From assembly GCF_007096355.1 (NCBI RefSeq), contig NZ_VKDF01000003.1, positions 1-64,000 on the forward strand: a stretch of DNA of 64,000 bases, read 5' to 3'. A program made the position numbers and the translations under genes. Origin of the DNA: Paracoccus sp. M683. GTDB lineage: Bacteria > Pseudomonadota > Alphaproteobacteria > Rhodobacterales > Rhodobacteraceae. Of this stretch, positions 18,846 through 28,183 are shown in pieces. The first letter of the stretch is position 1; the number at the start of each line of letters is the position of its first letter. The notes beneath the pieces are model-generated. The model ran no database searches. It was not told the origin of the DNA and was given only the letters and a program-made list of their open reading frames with translations.

Positions 18846-19951
18846 CCGTCCTCCCGTTGCAGGACCAGCGCCAGACCCAGCAGCGCCGCCACCGCCGGCG
18901 GCGCCCATGCCGCGATCCATGGCGCGACCTGCCCGTTATCGCCCAGAACCTGCGCCAGATTGCGCAAAAAGAACACCCCGATCCCTGCGGCGAAGGCCAG
19001 AAGAACCGCAACACCGGTATTTCGGCCACGCACATGGCGCATGGTGAAGCCCGCCGCGATCACCACCATCGCCGCCATCAGGAAAGGCCGGGCCAGTTCC
19101 ATCTGGAACCAGGTCCGATGCCGGCTGGCCGAAAAACCGGCCCGCTCCAGCCCGGCGATAAAGGCAGGCAATTGCCAGACCGGCACCGCATCGGGCCGGC
19201 CGAACCCCTCGCGGATGCGCTGCGCGGTCAGATCCGAAGGCAGGTTCAGGCTGTCGGACAGGCGGGCGGCGGCCTCGGGGTTGGCCTCGGTCAGGGGATA
19301 GTCCTTGACCCCGCTCAGATGCCATTCGCCGGGGGCCAGAACAGCCTCGCGCGCCTCGATCCGGCGGGTCGGGCCGGCGCCGGGGGCGAAAATGGTGAAA
19401 CTGGCATCGTAAAGCGTGGCGGCGTCCGGGCTGGCGCGGCTGGCGCGGATCATCAGCTGGCCACCATCCTCGCCATCGACGGTAAAGCCCTGCCGCAACC
19501 AGACGGCGCTGTCGCCAAGGCTGACGGTCTGGCTGCCTCCGCGTTCGATATTCGCCGCCGCCGTGTCGAAACGCTTGCCGGTCGCCGCCACGAAGGGGTT
19601 CAGCAGCCCCACCGCCAGCGCGCCGACCGCGATGGCCGTCAGCACCGGCGCGATCAGCGTCTTCAGCGCAGACCGGCCCGAGGCGCGGATGGCCACCATT
19701 TCCGAGGTGCGGGCAAGGCCCAGAAACAAAGCGATTCCGGCCAGCACCGTGATCAGCGGCAGGATGCCATAGAAGCTGCCAGCGATGTTCAGCCCCGCCA
19801 GACCGGCCGCGCCGGTCAGTCCGATGCCATTGTCGGAAAAGCGGCGGATCATCTCGATCATCTCGATCAGGAACAGGATCAGCGCGAAAACCCCGCCGAT
19901 CAGCAGCAGGCCCCGCAGAAACCGGCGCGCGATATAGAAGGACAGGGTCAT
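18842..19951 (-). CDS. lptG: LPS export ABC transporter permease LptG
   Basis: A 369-residue YjgP/YjgQ permease. The start MTLSFYIARRFLRGLLLIGGVFALILFLIEMIEMIRRFSD gives the first membrane helix; three helices, a periplasmic jellyroll (about 110-265) and three C-terminal helices follow (FLMAAMVVIAAGFTM, GVAVLLAFAAGIGVFFLRNLAQVLG). It pairs with LptF to drive LPS from the inner membrane with the ATPase LptB, which is not in the window. Its start overlaps the lptF stop (ATGA). Confidence 0.93.
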   Translation of the reverse strand: MTLSFYIARRFLRGLLLIGGVFALILFLIEMIEMIRRFSDNGIGLTGAAGLAGLNIAGSFYGILPLITVLAGIALFLGLARTSEMVAIRASGRSALKTLIAPVLTAIAVGALAVGLLNPFVAATGKRFDTAAANIERGGSQTVSLGDSAVWLRQGFTVDGEDGGQLMIRASRASPDAATLYDASFTIFAPGAGPTRRIEAREAVLAPGEWHLSGVKDYPLTEANPEAAARLSDSLNLPSDLTAQRIREGFGRPDAVPVWQLPAFIAGLERAGFSASRHRTWFQMELARPFLMAAMVVIAAGFTMRHVRGRNTGVAVLLAFAAGIGVFFLRNLAQVLGDNGQVAPWIAAWAPPAVAALLGLALVLQREDG

Positions 19952-21099
19952 GGCCGGGCCTCTGCCGCAGGCGCGGGCGGTGTGCGCGCCGGTTTTGGAC
20001 AACGTGGGCGGGCGGCCAGCCACAGCAGCAAAAGGCACAGCGCCGTTCCCGCCAGTGCCGGCACATACAGCAGCGGCCATCGCGACGGATCGGATGCCGC
20101 CTGGTTCGAGGCCGCGTTCGTCAGAAACTGCACCCCGATCAGCCCGACAATCGCCCAGACCACCTGCCGCCAGACGCCAAAGCGCGAATAGCCGCCGATC
20201 AGCAGCGTCGCAAAGCCGATCATGGCGGCGATGGGCGACAGCAACGGTTGGGCGATGCGTTCGTGCGCCTCGACGCGGGCGCGCTCGGGGGTGGCGCCGG
20301 TATCGGCCAGCAATGTGGCATCGGGGTTCAAAAGTCGCCGCGTGCTGTAATCGCGCAGATCGCGACCGCGCGCGCTGCGCACTGCGATCATCGCGCCGAT
20401 GTCATAGCTGAGTTCCTGAAACCGGGTGACGTCCAGCTGCGGGGTCTCGGCCCCCGATCGCAGGGTCTGGACCATGCCTTGCAGCATCACCAGAACCGGC
20501 CCCGACTCGCCGCGCACGATCAGCGCCTCTTCCGCCGTGTAGGACACCCGGCGGGCCGGGTCGCGGGCATCTTCCAGAAAGACGTCCTGAAGCCGGCCGT
20601 CGCCGGCGATGGCGCCGATAAAGACGGTCAGCCCGTCCGACGGGTATTGGAAAACGCCGGGGCGCAGGAATTGGGCGGTGACGTTTTCGGCGATCTCGGC
20701 CTGACGGTCGGCCAGCTGGGTGCGCGCCGCGGGGACCAGCCCATGCACCAGCACCGCCACCATCGCGCCGATGAAAACCCCGAAGATCAGCACCGGTCGG
20801 GCCAGCCGCCAGGGCGACAGGCCGGCGGCCTGCATCGCCACCATCTCGGATTCGTTGGCCATGCGGTTCGTGCCATATGCGGTGGCCGCAAAGCCTGCCA
20901 CCGGCAGCACGACCGAGATGACCAGCGGCAGAGTCAGCGCCGTGAATTCCAGCACGACCAGCGCGGTCTGGCCATCGCTCATCAGCTGTTCGAACAGGCT
21001 GACGGCGCGGTTGATCCAATAGACCGACACCAGAACCAGTGCGAAAAAACCGAACAGTGTCAGCATCTGCGACAGGATATAACGGTCGATACGGGGCAT
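19948..21099 (-). CDS. lptF: LPS export ABC transporter permease LptF
   Basis: A 383-residue YjgP/YjgQ permease starting MPRIDRYILSQMLTLFGFFALVLVSVYWINRA. It has three N-terminal helices with the coupling segment YGTNRMANESEMVAMQAAGLSPWRLARP, a periplasmic domain, then three C-terminal helices (GFATLLIGGYSRFGVWRQ). Upstream in-frame starts to 21249 extend into the divergent pepA region and were rejected. It is first of lptF-lptG-lptD, which are joined by ATGA overlaps. Confidence 0.93.
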   Translation of the reverse strand: MPRIDRYILSQMLTLFGFFALVLVSVYWINRAVSLFEQLMSDGQTALVVLEFTALTLPLVISVVLPVAGFAATAYGTNRMANESEMVAMQAAGLSPWRLARPVLIFGVFIGAMVAVLVHGLVPAARTQLADRQAEIAENVTAQFLRPGVFQYPSDGLTVFIGAIAGDGRLQDVFLEDARDPARRVSYTAEEALIVRGESGPVLVMLQGMVQTLRSGAETPQLDVTRFQELSYDIGAMIAVRSARGRDLRDYSTRRLLNPDATLLADTGATPERARVEAHERIAQPLLSPIAAMIGFATLLIGGYSRFGVWRQVVWAIVGLIGVQFLTNAASNQAASDPSRWPLLYVPALAGTALCLLLLWLAARPRCPKPARTPPAPAAEARP

Positions 21100-21208
21100 G
21101 GGATCCTTGCAGCGCCGAGGGTTGTTCATGATTAGCCGCAAGGGCGGCTCTGGCCAAGGGGCTGCGGTGGCGATAGGCTTTTGCGCAACCATAAAGTGAG
21201 GACCAGGC

Positions 21209-22702
21209 ATGACCCACCCCGTCGAGATCCAGTTCACCCCGATTGCCACCGAACAGCTTGCCGCCCATCAGGGCCGGATCGCCGTTCTGGTCAGCCCCGG
21301 CGTCGCGCCCAAGCTGGGCCTGCCGAAATCGACCCGCGATGCCGTGCGCCGGGCCATGGAATCGGCCGAGGGGCAGAAGCTGAAGCCGGGGCAGGCGCTG
21401 GAATTGTCCTATCCCGCCGGCATCGAAGCCGAGGCGATCCAGCTGGTCGCGCTGCCTGCGCGCTCGACCGTTCAACAGGCCCGCAAGGCCGGCGCCGCCA
21501 TCGGCGCCAGGCTGGGCAAGGTGCACACGCTGGTTGTCGCCGGCAATCACAAGCAGGCAGGCGATGTCGCGCTTGGGCTGGCGCTGCGGGGCTATGACTT
21601 CTCGATCTATCACACCGAGTCGTCCGATGATGGCGGTGAAACCGCCGCATCGGCGGCTGAAAAGCCGCGCGTGACCTTCATGGCCAAGGACCCAGAGGCA
21701 CTGGCCAAGGCCGCCAAGGACGGCGCTGCCGTGGCCGAGGGCGTGTTCTTCACCCGCGATCTGGTCAATGAGCCCGCCAATATCCTGACCACCAGTGATT
21801 TCGCCGACCGGCTGAAGGCGATGGAGGAATTGGGCCTGACCGTCGAGGTTCTGGACGAGCCAGAGCTGGAAAAGCTGGGCATGCGCGCGCTGCTGGGCGT
21901 GGGGCAGGGCAGCGAGTCGCCCTCGAAAGTCGTGGTCATGCAGTGGAACGGCGGCAAGAAGGGCGATGCGCCGCTGGCGCTGGTCGGCAAGGGCGTCGTC
22001 TTTGACACCGGCGGCATCTCGATCAAACCGGCCGCGGGGATGGAGGAGATGACCATGGACATGGGCGGCGCGGGCGTGGTGGCGGGCGTGATGCGCACGC
22101 TGGCGCTGCGCCGGGCCAAGGCCAATGTCGTCGGTCTGGTCGGGCTGGTCGAGAACATGCCCGATGGCCGCGCGCAGCGTCCCGGCGATATCGTGAAATC
22201 CATGAAGGGCGACACGATCGAGGTGATCAACACCGATGCCGAGGGGCGTTTGGTGCTGGCCGATGTGCTGTGGTATGCACAGCAGCGGTTCGAACCGGCC
22301 GCCGTCATCGACCTTGCCACCCTGACCGGCGCGGTGATCATCGCGCTTGGTCACGACAATGCCGGCGTTTTCGCCAATGACGACGCGCTTGCGGGCGATG
22401 TGCTGAAAGCCGCCGGGGCCGAGGGCGAGGGCGCATGGCGGCTGCCCTTGGGGCCCGGCTATGACAAGCTGATCAAGTCGCGGCTGGCCGATATCAAGAA
22501 TACTGGCGGGCGCCCGGCGGGCTCGATTACGGCGGCGCAGTTCCTGCAACGGTTCATTCGCAAGGATCAGCCTTGGGCGCATATCGACATTGCCGGTGTG
22601 GCGCTGCCGCCCTCCGCCACCGATCTGGCGCCGAAAGGGGCGACGGGCTGGGGCGTGATGACGCTGAACCGGCTGGTCCGCGACAAATTCGAGAAGGGCT
22701 GA
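21209..22702 (+). CDS. pepA: Leucyl aminopeptidase
   Basis: A 497-residue M17 family cytosol aminopeptidase. The C-terminal catalytic domain contains the two-metal site and signature NTDAEGRLVLAD, plus VGKGVVFDTGGISIKPAAGM and SITAAQFLQRFI. The N-terminal domain is the divergent macro-like fold, here with an insertion rich in Ala/Glu near residues 145-170. It is divergent from lptF and is followed by holC two bases after its stop, the order seen in many proteobacteria. Confidence 0.95.
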   Translation: MTHPVEIQFTPIATEQLAAHQGRIAVLVSPGVAPKLGLPKSTRDAVRRAMESAEGQKLKPGQALELSYPAGIEAEAIQLVALPARSTVQQARKAGAAIGARLGKVHTLVVAGNHKQAGDVALGLALRGYDFSIYHTESSDDGGETAASAAEKPRVTFMAKDPEALAKAAKDGAAVAEGVFFTRDLVNEPANILTTSDFADRLKAMEELGLTVEVLDEPELEKLGMRALLGVGQGSESPSKVVVMQWNGGKKGDAPLALVGKGVVFDTGGISIKPAAGMEEMTMDMGGAGVVAGVMRTLALRRAKANVVGLVGLVENMPDGRAQRPGDIVKSMKGDTIEVINTDAEGRLVLADVLWYAQQRFEPAAVIDLATLTGAVIIALGHDNAGVFANDDALAGDVLKAAGAEGEGAWRLPLGPGYDKLIKSRLADIKNTGGRPAGSITAAQFLQRFIRKDQPWAHIDIAGVALPPSATDLAPKGATGWGVMTLNRLVRDKFEKG

Positions 22703-22703
22703 T

Positions 22704-23153
22704 TTGGGCAACGCGCTGTTCTATCACCTGACCCGCAGCCCGGCCGAGGCGCTTTTGCCGATTCTGATCGGCAAATCGTTGCAGGCGGGCTGGCGGGTCG
22801 AGTTGCGCGGCGTGGATCGCGACCGCCTGTCGCGGCTGGATGAACGGCTGTGGCAGGATGACGGTTTCCTGCCGCATGGCATGGCCGGTGGCCCCCATGA
22901 TGCACGCCAGCCCGTGCTGCTGACAGTGGCCGGGCAGGCGGCGACCAATGCGCCCGCTTGTCTATTGGCGCTGGACGGTGCCGAGATCGCGCCGAGCGAA
23001 TGCGAGGGGCTGCAACGCGCCTGTATCCTGTTCGATGGCAACGATCCCACGGCAACCGACCGCGCCCGCGATCAGTGGCGCAGCCTGACCTGCGCGGGCG
23101 TCACTGCGGAATACTGGTCGGAACAGGGCGGTGGATGGGAAAGAAAGCGTTGA
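22704..23153 (+). CDS. holC: DNA polymerase III chi subunit
   Basis: A 149-residue HolC. It begins at TTG (GNALFYHLTRSPAEALLPILIGKSLQAGWRVELR), and carries the conserved LWQDDGFLPHG and CILFDGNDP segments. Chi bridges the clamp-loader and single-stranded DNA-binding protein. The unusual TTG start is two bases after the pepA stop, so translation is probably coupled. The gene is convergent with the retropepsin-like gene. Confidence 0.9.
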   Translation: MGNALFYHLTRSPAEALLPILIGKSLQAGWRVELRGVDRDRLSRLDERLWQDDGFLPHGMAGGPHDARQPVLLTVAGQAATNAPACLLALDGAEIAPSECEGLQRACILFDGNDPTATDRARDQWRSLTCAGVTAEYWSEQGGGWERKR

Positions 23154-23189
23154 TTTTCGGTCTGTTGTCGAGGCTTCCTGGAGATCACA

Positions 23190-23774
23190 TCAGCGTTCGA
23201 GAACCAGCAGATCGCCCTCGAATCCGACGCGGGCAAAGCGGCGCAGATAGGACATGCCCAGCAATGATCCCCGAATATCGGCGCGGATCACCACGGCAGG
23301 AACATTCTCGTCGACGAAATCGCCCAGCACAAAGCGGTTGATGGTGACGGGCGCGGTTTCGACCGTTCCATTGGCCGTCTCGGCCAGCCCGACATAGGCC
23401 AGATCATCGGGGTCGATCCCGATACGGCGGGCGTCGTCGGGCGACAGGGCGATGGAGCTGGCCCCGGTGTCAAAGACAAGGCGCAGGGTCTCGCCATTCG
23501 CCTCGGCGGTCAGCAGGAAGTGACCGCTGGAATCCATGGGCACCTCGATTCGCGTGCCATCCTCGCTGACCATCTGGCGCGGGGCATTCCAGTCCTGCCA
23601 CATCCCGGCCAGAAAGATCGCACCGGCAAAGATGATCGCCCAAAGCGCGGCCATGCGCAGGGCCTGACCCGCCCGGCCGGAAAACTCCACCAGCAGGGCG
23701 CCACCGATGAACAGGATCAGCAGGCCGTAATAGATCAGGCTGGCCCAGTCATCCGGCAATAGATCACCCATCAC
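23190..23774 (-). CDS. Membrane-anchored retropepsin-like aspartic protease (TIGR02281 type)
   Basis: A 194-residue protein with a membrane region near residues 11-30 and another about 36-60, then a single clan AA aspartic-protease domain (about 80-190). The catalytic motif is VFDTGASSIAL, and a YVGLAETANG flap and LLGMSYLRRF complete the fold. One domain per chain means it must act as a dimer, like viral retropepsins and the alphaproteobacterial TIGR02281 group. Its start overlaps the marC stop by four bases. The substrate is unknown. Confidence 0.88.
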   Translation of the reverse strand: MMGDLLPDDWASLIYYGLLILFIGGALLVEFSGRAGQALRMAALWAIIFAGAIFLAGMWQDWNAPRQMVSEDGTRIEVPMDSSGHFLLTAEANGETLRLVFDTGASSIALSPDDARRIGIDPDDLAYVGLAETANGTVETAPVTINRFVLGDFVDENVPAVVIRADIRGSLLGMSYLRRFARVGFEGDLLVLER

Positions 23775-24382
23775 ACCAACCCCGATCCCTTCAGCCCGTC
23801 GATGATGAACTGTACCGACAAGGCCGCCAGCAGCATCCCGAACAGGCGCGTCAGCACCATGATGCCGGTTCGCCCCAGAACCCGCGCGATACTGCTGGCC
23901 AGTTCGAACAGCACCAGCGCGATGGCCAGCACGGCCGCCATCATCAGATGGATCGCCGCGACATGGCCCCAGCCATCGCCATCGCCCGCCAGCAGGATCA
24001 TCGTCGCCAGCGCCCCCGGCCCGGCCAGCAGCGGCATGGCCAGCGGAAAGACCGACGGATCGTCGGCCTCGGGCGCGGTCTGGCCCTCGCGCCGTTCGGT
24101 CCGGCGTTCGAACAGCATGTCAAAGGCGGTCAGCAGCAGCAGAATGCCGCCAGCGATGCGAAAGGCGGGCAGCGAAATGCCGATGCCGGTCAGGATCTGC
24201 TCGCCCGCCAGCCCGAACAGCGTCAGCAGGGCAAAGGCCACGATCACCGCCCGCCAACCCACCTGCCGGCGCTGGTGATGGCTCATGTCGCGGGTCAGCG
24301 CGACGAACATCGGCGCCAGCCCGACCGGGTCGATGACCACGAACAGCGTCACGAAGGCCGAGATATACAGCGTCAGATCCAT
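23771..24382 (-). CDS. MarC-family integral membrane protein
   Basis: A 203-residue protein with six predicted membrane helices. Conserved elements are FVVIDPVGLAPMFVALT in the first third and FPLAMPLLAGPGALATMILLAG in the centre, the duplicated N-P-G pattern of MarC/UPF0056. Transport was once linked to multiple antibiotic resistance, but that role was not upheld in E. coli; function is open. It is co-transcribed with the downstream protease gene (ATGA overlap) and divergent from tatA. Confidence 0.9.
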   Translation of the reverse strand: MDLTLYISAFVTLFVVIDPVGLAPMFVALTRDMSHHQRRQVGWRAVIVAFALLTLFGLAGEQILTGIGISLPAFRIAGGILLLLTAFDMLFERRTERREGQTAPEADDPSVFPLAMPLLAGPGALATMILLAGDGDGWGHVAAIHLMMAAVLAIALVLFELASSIARVLGRTGIMVLTRLFGMLLAALSVQFIIDGLKGSGLV

Positions 24383-24535
24383 GGCCCCTTATGACGTGCC
24401 GCCGCAGGGCTGCCAAGCCGTGCCGGCGGCGCGCATCCTTGGGTCACAATCACGGATTCGGGCTTTGCAAATCCTGTCCCGAGCGCCTAGAACCTTGGCT
24501 CAGGCGGGCATAAGGCCCGCGTATGGGAGCAGACA

Positions 24536-24775
24536 ATGCTGAACAATATCGGCCTTCCCGGCCTTCTTCTTATCGCTGTCGTTGTGCTGGTGCTGTTTGG
24601 TCGCGGCAAGATCAGCTCGCTGATGGGCGAGGTCGGCAAGGGAATCACCGCCTTCAAGAAGGGCGTCAAGGATGGCACCGAAGAGGTCGAGAAAGCCGCC
24701 GCCGACGAGACCAGGGACCTGCCCGGTGAAAAGGCCCGCGACGTGACGCCGGCCGAGACCAAGGACAAGGTCTGA
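24536..24775 (+). CDS. tatA: Twin-arginine translocase subunit TatA
   Basis: 79 residues: a short N-terminal membrane helix ([20 protein letters not shown]), the FGRGK hinge, an amphipathic helix ([18 protein letters not shown]) and a charged tail. TatA oligomers form the pore for folded, often cofactor-bearing proteins. It is first in the complete tatABC operon. Confidence 0.95.
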   Translation: MLNNIGLPGLLLIAVVVLVLFGRGKISSLMGEVGKGITAFKKGVKDGTEEVEKAAADETRDLPGEKARDVTPAETKDKV

Positions 24776-24797
24776 GCCACAGGAGCGGCAGAGCAAC

Positions 24798-25295
24798 ATG
24801 GATCTCGGCTGGAGCGAGCTTCTGCTGATCGGCATCGTGGCGCTGATCGTTATCGGCCCCAAGGATCTGCCGCATCTGTTTCGACAGCTTGGGCGTTTCA
24901 CCGCCAAGGCGCGGTCAATGGCGCGAGAATTCACCTCGGCCATGGAAGATGCGGCGAAATCGTCTGGCCTGGACGAGGCCAGCAACTCGATCCGCGAGGT
25001 CAGGTCGCTGACATCGAAGAAAAGCCTTGGGCTGGATGCGCTGGATCGCGCCGCCGACAAATTCGAGAAATGGGATCCGATGAAGCCAGCGGCAAAGCCG
25101 GGGCCGACGCGCGATCCGGGCGACAAGCCCGCGCCGACGCCCGGATCGGCCGCCAGCCCTGCCGCCGTGGCGCCTGCCGTCGCAGCGCCTGCCGCCGTGG
25201 AGGTCGCTGCCGCTGACCCAAACGCGGATGATCATCCTGCGGCCGGCAAGCGCCGGATCCATGCCGTTCGGCGCTCGGACATGAAAGACGACTGA
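24798..25295 (+). CDS. tatB: Twin-arginine translocase subunit TatB
   Basis: 165 residues. The N-terminus ([25 protein letters not shown]) has the TatB membrane helix with the conserved Glu at position 7 and GPKDLP hinge; a long amphipathic helix follows. The last 75 residues are Pro/Ala-rich and probably unstructured. With TatC it forms the signal-peptide receptor. It starts 22 bp after tatA. Confidence 0.95.
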   Translation: MDLGWSELLLIGIVALIVIGPKDLPHLFRQLGRFTAKARSMAREFTSAMEDAAKSSGLDEASNSIREVRSLTSKKSLGLDALDRAADKFEKWDPMKPAAKPGPTRDPGDKPAPTPGSAASPAAVAPAVAAPAAVEVAAADPNADDHPAAGKRRIHAVRRSDMKDD

Positions 25296-25296
25296 C

Positions 25297-26169
25297 TTGG
25301 CCACCGCGAAACGCCCCGAAGAAGAGATTGACGACAGTTCCGCCCCGCTGATCGAGCATCTGGCCGAACTGCGCAGCCGCCTGATCTGGTCGATGCTGGC
25401 CTTTGTCGGCGCCATGGTGCTGTCCTATACCGTCTGGCAGCCGATCTATAATTTCCTGACGCAGCCGATTTGCAGCGCGCTGGCCGATCGCGGCCAGGAT
25501 TGCCAATTGCAGATCATCAAGCTGCAAGAAGGCTTCTTTACTGCCATCAATATCTCGTTCTTCGGCGGGTTCGTTCTGGCCTTTCCGATCATCGGCTATC
25601 AGCTGTGGCGCTTTGTGGCGCCGGGCCTGTATCGCAGCGAGAAACAGGCCTTTCTGCCGTTCCTGCTGGCCTCGCCCGCGATGTTTTTTCTGGGCGCGGC
25701 ATTCGCCTATTATGTCATTCTGCCAATGGCTTATGACTTCTTCCTCGGTTTTCAGCAGGGGCCGGTCGTGGCCACAAGCGAGGAAATCACCGATACCAAA
25801 CAGGTCGCCGGCATCGCCTTTCAGGGCTCGATGCAGGAATATCTGGGCCTGACGATGAAATTCCTGCTGGCCTTTGGCATGTCCTTCCAGCTGCCGGTGC
25901 TGCTGACGCTGATGGGCAAGGCCGGGCTGGCCTCGGCCGCCGGGTTGGCCAGCATGCGCAAATATGCCGTGCTGGGCATTCTGGTGCTGGCCGCGGTCGT
26001 CACGCCGCCCGATGTGATCAGCCAGGTGGTTCTGTTCACGGTCATCTATGGGCTTTACGAAATCTCGATCCAGCTGATCCGCCGCATCGAGAGAAAGCGC
26101 GAGGCCGAACTGCGCGCGCAGGGCCTGTGGGTCGATGATGTGGACGACGATGCCGAGGCCGAAAAGTGA
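25297..26169 (+). CDS. tatC: Twin-arginine translocase subunit TatC
   Basis: A 290-residue polytopic protein with six helices. The cytoplasmic N-terminus contains the conserved [12 protein letters not shown] motif that binds the twin-arginine signal, and the C-terminal part has [12 protein letters not shown]. It starts with TTG one base after the tatB stop, and its own stop overlaps the GTG of the DUF815 ATPase gene, so four genes are tightly linked. A long acidic C-terminal tail is present. Confidence 0.95.
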   Translation: MATAKRPEEEIDDSSAPLIEHLAELRSRLIWSMLAFVGAMVLSYTVWQPIYNFLTQPICSALADRGQDCQLQIIKLQEGFFTAINISFFGGFVLAFPIIGYQLWRFVAPGLYRSEKQAFLPFLLASPAMFFLGAAFAYYVILPMAYDFFLGFQQGPVVATSEEITDTKQVAGIAFQGSMQEYLGLTMKFLLAFGMSFQLPVLLTLMGKAGLASAAGLASMRKYAVLGILVLAAVVTPPDVISQVVLFTVIYGLYEISIQLIRRIERKREAELRAQGLWVDDVDDDAEAEK

Positions 26170-27023
26170 CTAATGTTCCAGCAGATGCCGCCAGCCTGAC
26201 CCGCATCGCCGAGGCACTGGAGCGTCTGGCCCCGGCACCCGCGCCCGCGCCCAGTTTTTCGGAAGCGACGGCCTATATCTGGCATCCTGATCCCGATCGG
26301 CTGGAACCCGTCGATACGGTCAGCCGCGTCGATCTGGTGCAGCTGATCGGCATCGACCGGGCCAGGGACACGCTGCTGGCCAATACGCTGCAATTCGCGC
26401 GCGGATATGCCGCCAACAACGCGCTGCTCTGGGGCGCGCGGGGGATGGGGAAATCCTCGCTGGTCAAGGCCGCGCATGCGCAGGCCGTGGCCGAAGGGCT
26501 GCCATTGATCCTGGTCGAGATTGCGCGCGAGGATCTGGCCTCGGTCGGGCGGCTGCTGGCCATTCTGGGCGCGGCGGTGGGCCGGCGCTTTGTGCTGTTT
26601 TCCGATGATCTGTCGTTCAGCCATGACGACACGCAGTATAAATCGCTGAAGGCGGTGCTGGATGGCGGCATTGCCGGGCGGCCCGAGAATGTGATTCTTT
26701 ATGCCACCTCGAACCGCCGCCACCTGATGCCGCGCGACATGATCGACAATGAACGATCCAGCGCCATCCATCCGGGCGAGGCGGTCGAGGAAAAGGTCTC
26801 GCTGTCGGATCGGTTCGGTCTGTGGCTGGGCTTTCATCCCTGCACGCAGGATGAATATCTGGCGATGGTGCGCGGCTATTGCGACACTTACGGCGTGAGC
26901 ATCGGCGATGATCAACTGCGCGCCGAGGCGATCGAATGGCAGGCCACGCGTGGTGCGCGATCGGGCCGGGTGGCCTGGCAGTTCTTTACCGATCTGGCCG
27001 GACGCAACGGGATCCGGGTCTGA
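26166..27023 (+). CDS. DUF815 P-loop ATPase
   Basis: A 285-residue AAA-like protein of the DUF815 family. The N-terminal extension (1-60) precedes the core with Walker [17 protein letters not shown] and Walker B-type [21 protein letters not shown] is the sensor region. Start is GTG, overlapping the tatC stop. Function is undetermined, although the coupling to tatC appears in related genomes too. Confidence 0.85.
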   Translation: MTNVPADAASLTRIAEALERLAPAPAPAPSFSEATAYIWHPDPDRLEPVDTVSRVDLVQLIGIDRARDTLLANTLQFARGYAANNALLWGARGMGKSSLVKAAHAQAVAEGLPLILVEIAREDLASVGRLLAILGAAVGRRFVLFSDDLSFSHDDTQYKSLKAVLDGGIAGRPENVILYATSNRRHLMPRDMIDNERSSAIHPGEAVEEKVSLSDRFGLWLGFHPCTQDEYLAMVRGYCDTYGVSIGDDQLRAEAIEWQATRGARSGRVAWQFFTDLAGRNGIRV

Positions 27024-27151
27024 CTGGCGCGTTTGACGGCCTGCCCAAACCGCTGTTTTGGCTGTGCTTCGCGGCGGCAAAGCCCTCGGCGCGGTTGCGG
27101 GACCGGGCAGGGCGGGCTATTCGGAACAGGAAATGGATATGAGGTGAGACC

Positions 27152-28078
27152 ATGCGCGCATTCGTCTTTCCGGGCCAGGGTGCCCAGACCGTAGGCATGG
27201 GCCGGGAACTGGCCGAGGCCTATCCCGCGGCCCGCGATGTCTTTGACGAGGTGGACGAGGCACTGGGCGAGAAGTTGTCGGCGCTGATCTGGGATGGCGA
27301 TATCGAGACGCTGACCCTGACGCAGAACGCGCAGCCGGCGCTGATGGCGACCTCGATGGCGGCGTTTCGGGCGCTGGAATCCGAAGGCATCAACATTCAG
27401 GACGCCAATTTCGTGGCCGGGCATTCGCTTGGCGAATATTCGGCGCTGTGTGCGGCCGGTGCACTGACATTGGCCGATACCGCGCGGCTGCTGCGCCTGC
27501 GCGGCGTCGCCATGCAAGAGGCGGTGCCGGTCGGGCAGGGCGCGATGGCCGCAATTCTGGGGCTGGATTTCGAGACGGTGGATGCCATCGCCCGCGAGGC
27601 CGCCGGTGACGAGGTTTGCCAGGCTGCCAATGACAACGACCCCGCTCAGGTGGTTATTTCGGGACACAAGGCGGCAGTCGAGCGCGCGGCGGCGCTGGCC
27701 AAGGAACGCGGCGCTAAGCGGGCGCTGATGCTGCCAGTCTCGGCGCCTTTCCATTCGGTGCTGATGCAGCCTGCGGCGGCGGTGATGGCCGATGCGCTGG
27801 CCGGGGTCGACATTCAGCCGCCCGCCGTGCCGCTGATTGCCAATGTGCGCGCCGAGGCAGTGATCGAGCCGGGCGCGATCCGTCGGCTGCTGGTCGAGCA
27901 GGTGACGGGTGCCGTGCGCTGGCGCGAGTCGGTGGCGAATATGGCCGAGGCCGGTGTGACCGATTTCTGGGAAATCGGTGCGGGCAAGGCCCTGTCGGGG
28001 ATGATCAAGCGGATCGCCAAGGATGTTGCGGTGCGCAATATCGGCATGCCGGACGAGGTGCGGGCGGTGAAGGGCTGA
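27152..28078 (+). CDS. fabD: Malonyl-CoA:ACP transacylase
   Basis: FabD, 308 residues, loads malonate onto acyl carrier protein to start and feed fatty-acid synthesis. The catalytic serine is S92 in GHSLGEYSAL, the partner His lies in SAPFHSVLM, and QNAQPALM forms the oxyanion site. The N-terminal FPGQGAQ motif is intact. First of fabD-fabG-acpP. Confidence 0.96.
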   Translation: MRAFVFPGQGAQTVGMGRELAEAYPAARDVFDEVDEALGEKLSALIWDGDIETLTLTQNAQPALMATSMAAFRALESEGINIQDANFVAGHSLGEYSALCAAGALTLADTARLLRLRGVAMQEAVPVGQGAMAAILGLDFETVDAIAREAAGDEVCQAANDNDPAQVVISGHKAAVERAAALAKERGAKRALMLPVSAPFHSVLMQPAAAVMADALAGVDIQPPAVPLIANVRAEAVIEPGAIRRLLVEQVTGAVRWRESVANMAEAGVTDFWEIGAGKALSGMIKRIAKDVAVRNIGMPDEVRAVKG

Positions 28079-28106
28079 GCTGCCGATCGGGGGCGCTTCG
28101 CCCCCC

Positions 28107-28149
28107 GTCGCCGGCTGGTTCTTGAACCAGTGGCGAACCAACCGGCGAC
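28107..28149 (+). promoter_or_regulatory. Competing hairpins between fabD and fabG
   Basis: Arms at 28107-28121 and 28135-28149 pair at 14 of 15 positions (GTCGCCGG.TGGTTC with its complement). A smaller hairpin, CTGGTTC-TT-GAACCAG at 28115-28130, uses the same left-arm segment. Both cannot form fully at once if the inner one extends, so this region can adopt alternative structures in the fab mRNA. Regulation by it is inferred. Confidence 0.5.
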
Positions 28150-28150
28150 C

Positions 28151-28177
28151 CCAGAGGATATTTGGATCAAAGCGAGG
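28151..28177 (+). repeat. Copy of the ATATTTGGATCAAAGCGAG repeat before fabG
   Basis: The core ATATTTGGATCAAAGCGAG ends a few bases before the fabG start, so its purine-rich end is part of the ribosome-binding region. It is identical over 19 bases to the copy at 44571-44589 and differs by one base from that at 10151. Confidence 0.7.
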
Positions 28178-28183
28178 GCAGGG

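Noticed and set aside
16611..19301. A very long open frame on the plus strand opposite lptD and lptG
   Set aside because: Its protein has no family resemblance and is rich in Arg/Gly/Gln, as expected from the antisense of a GC-rich gene; lptD and lptG are well supported.
26936..27142. Small gene between the DUF815 gene and fabD
   Set aside because: The frame overlaps the end of the DUF815 gene, has no ribosome binding site and no recognisable sequence.
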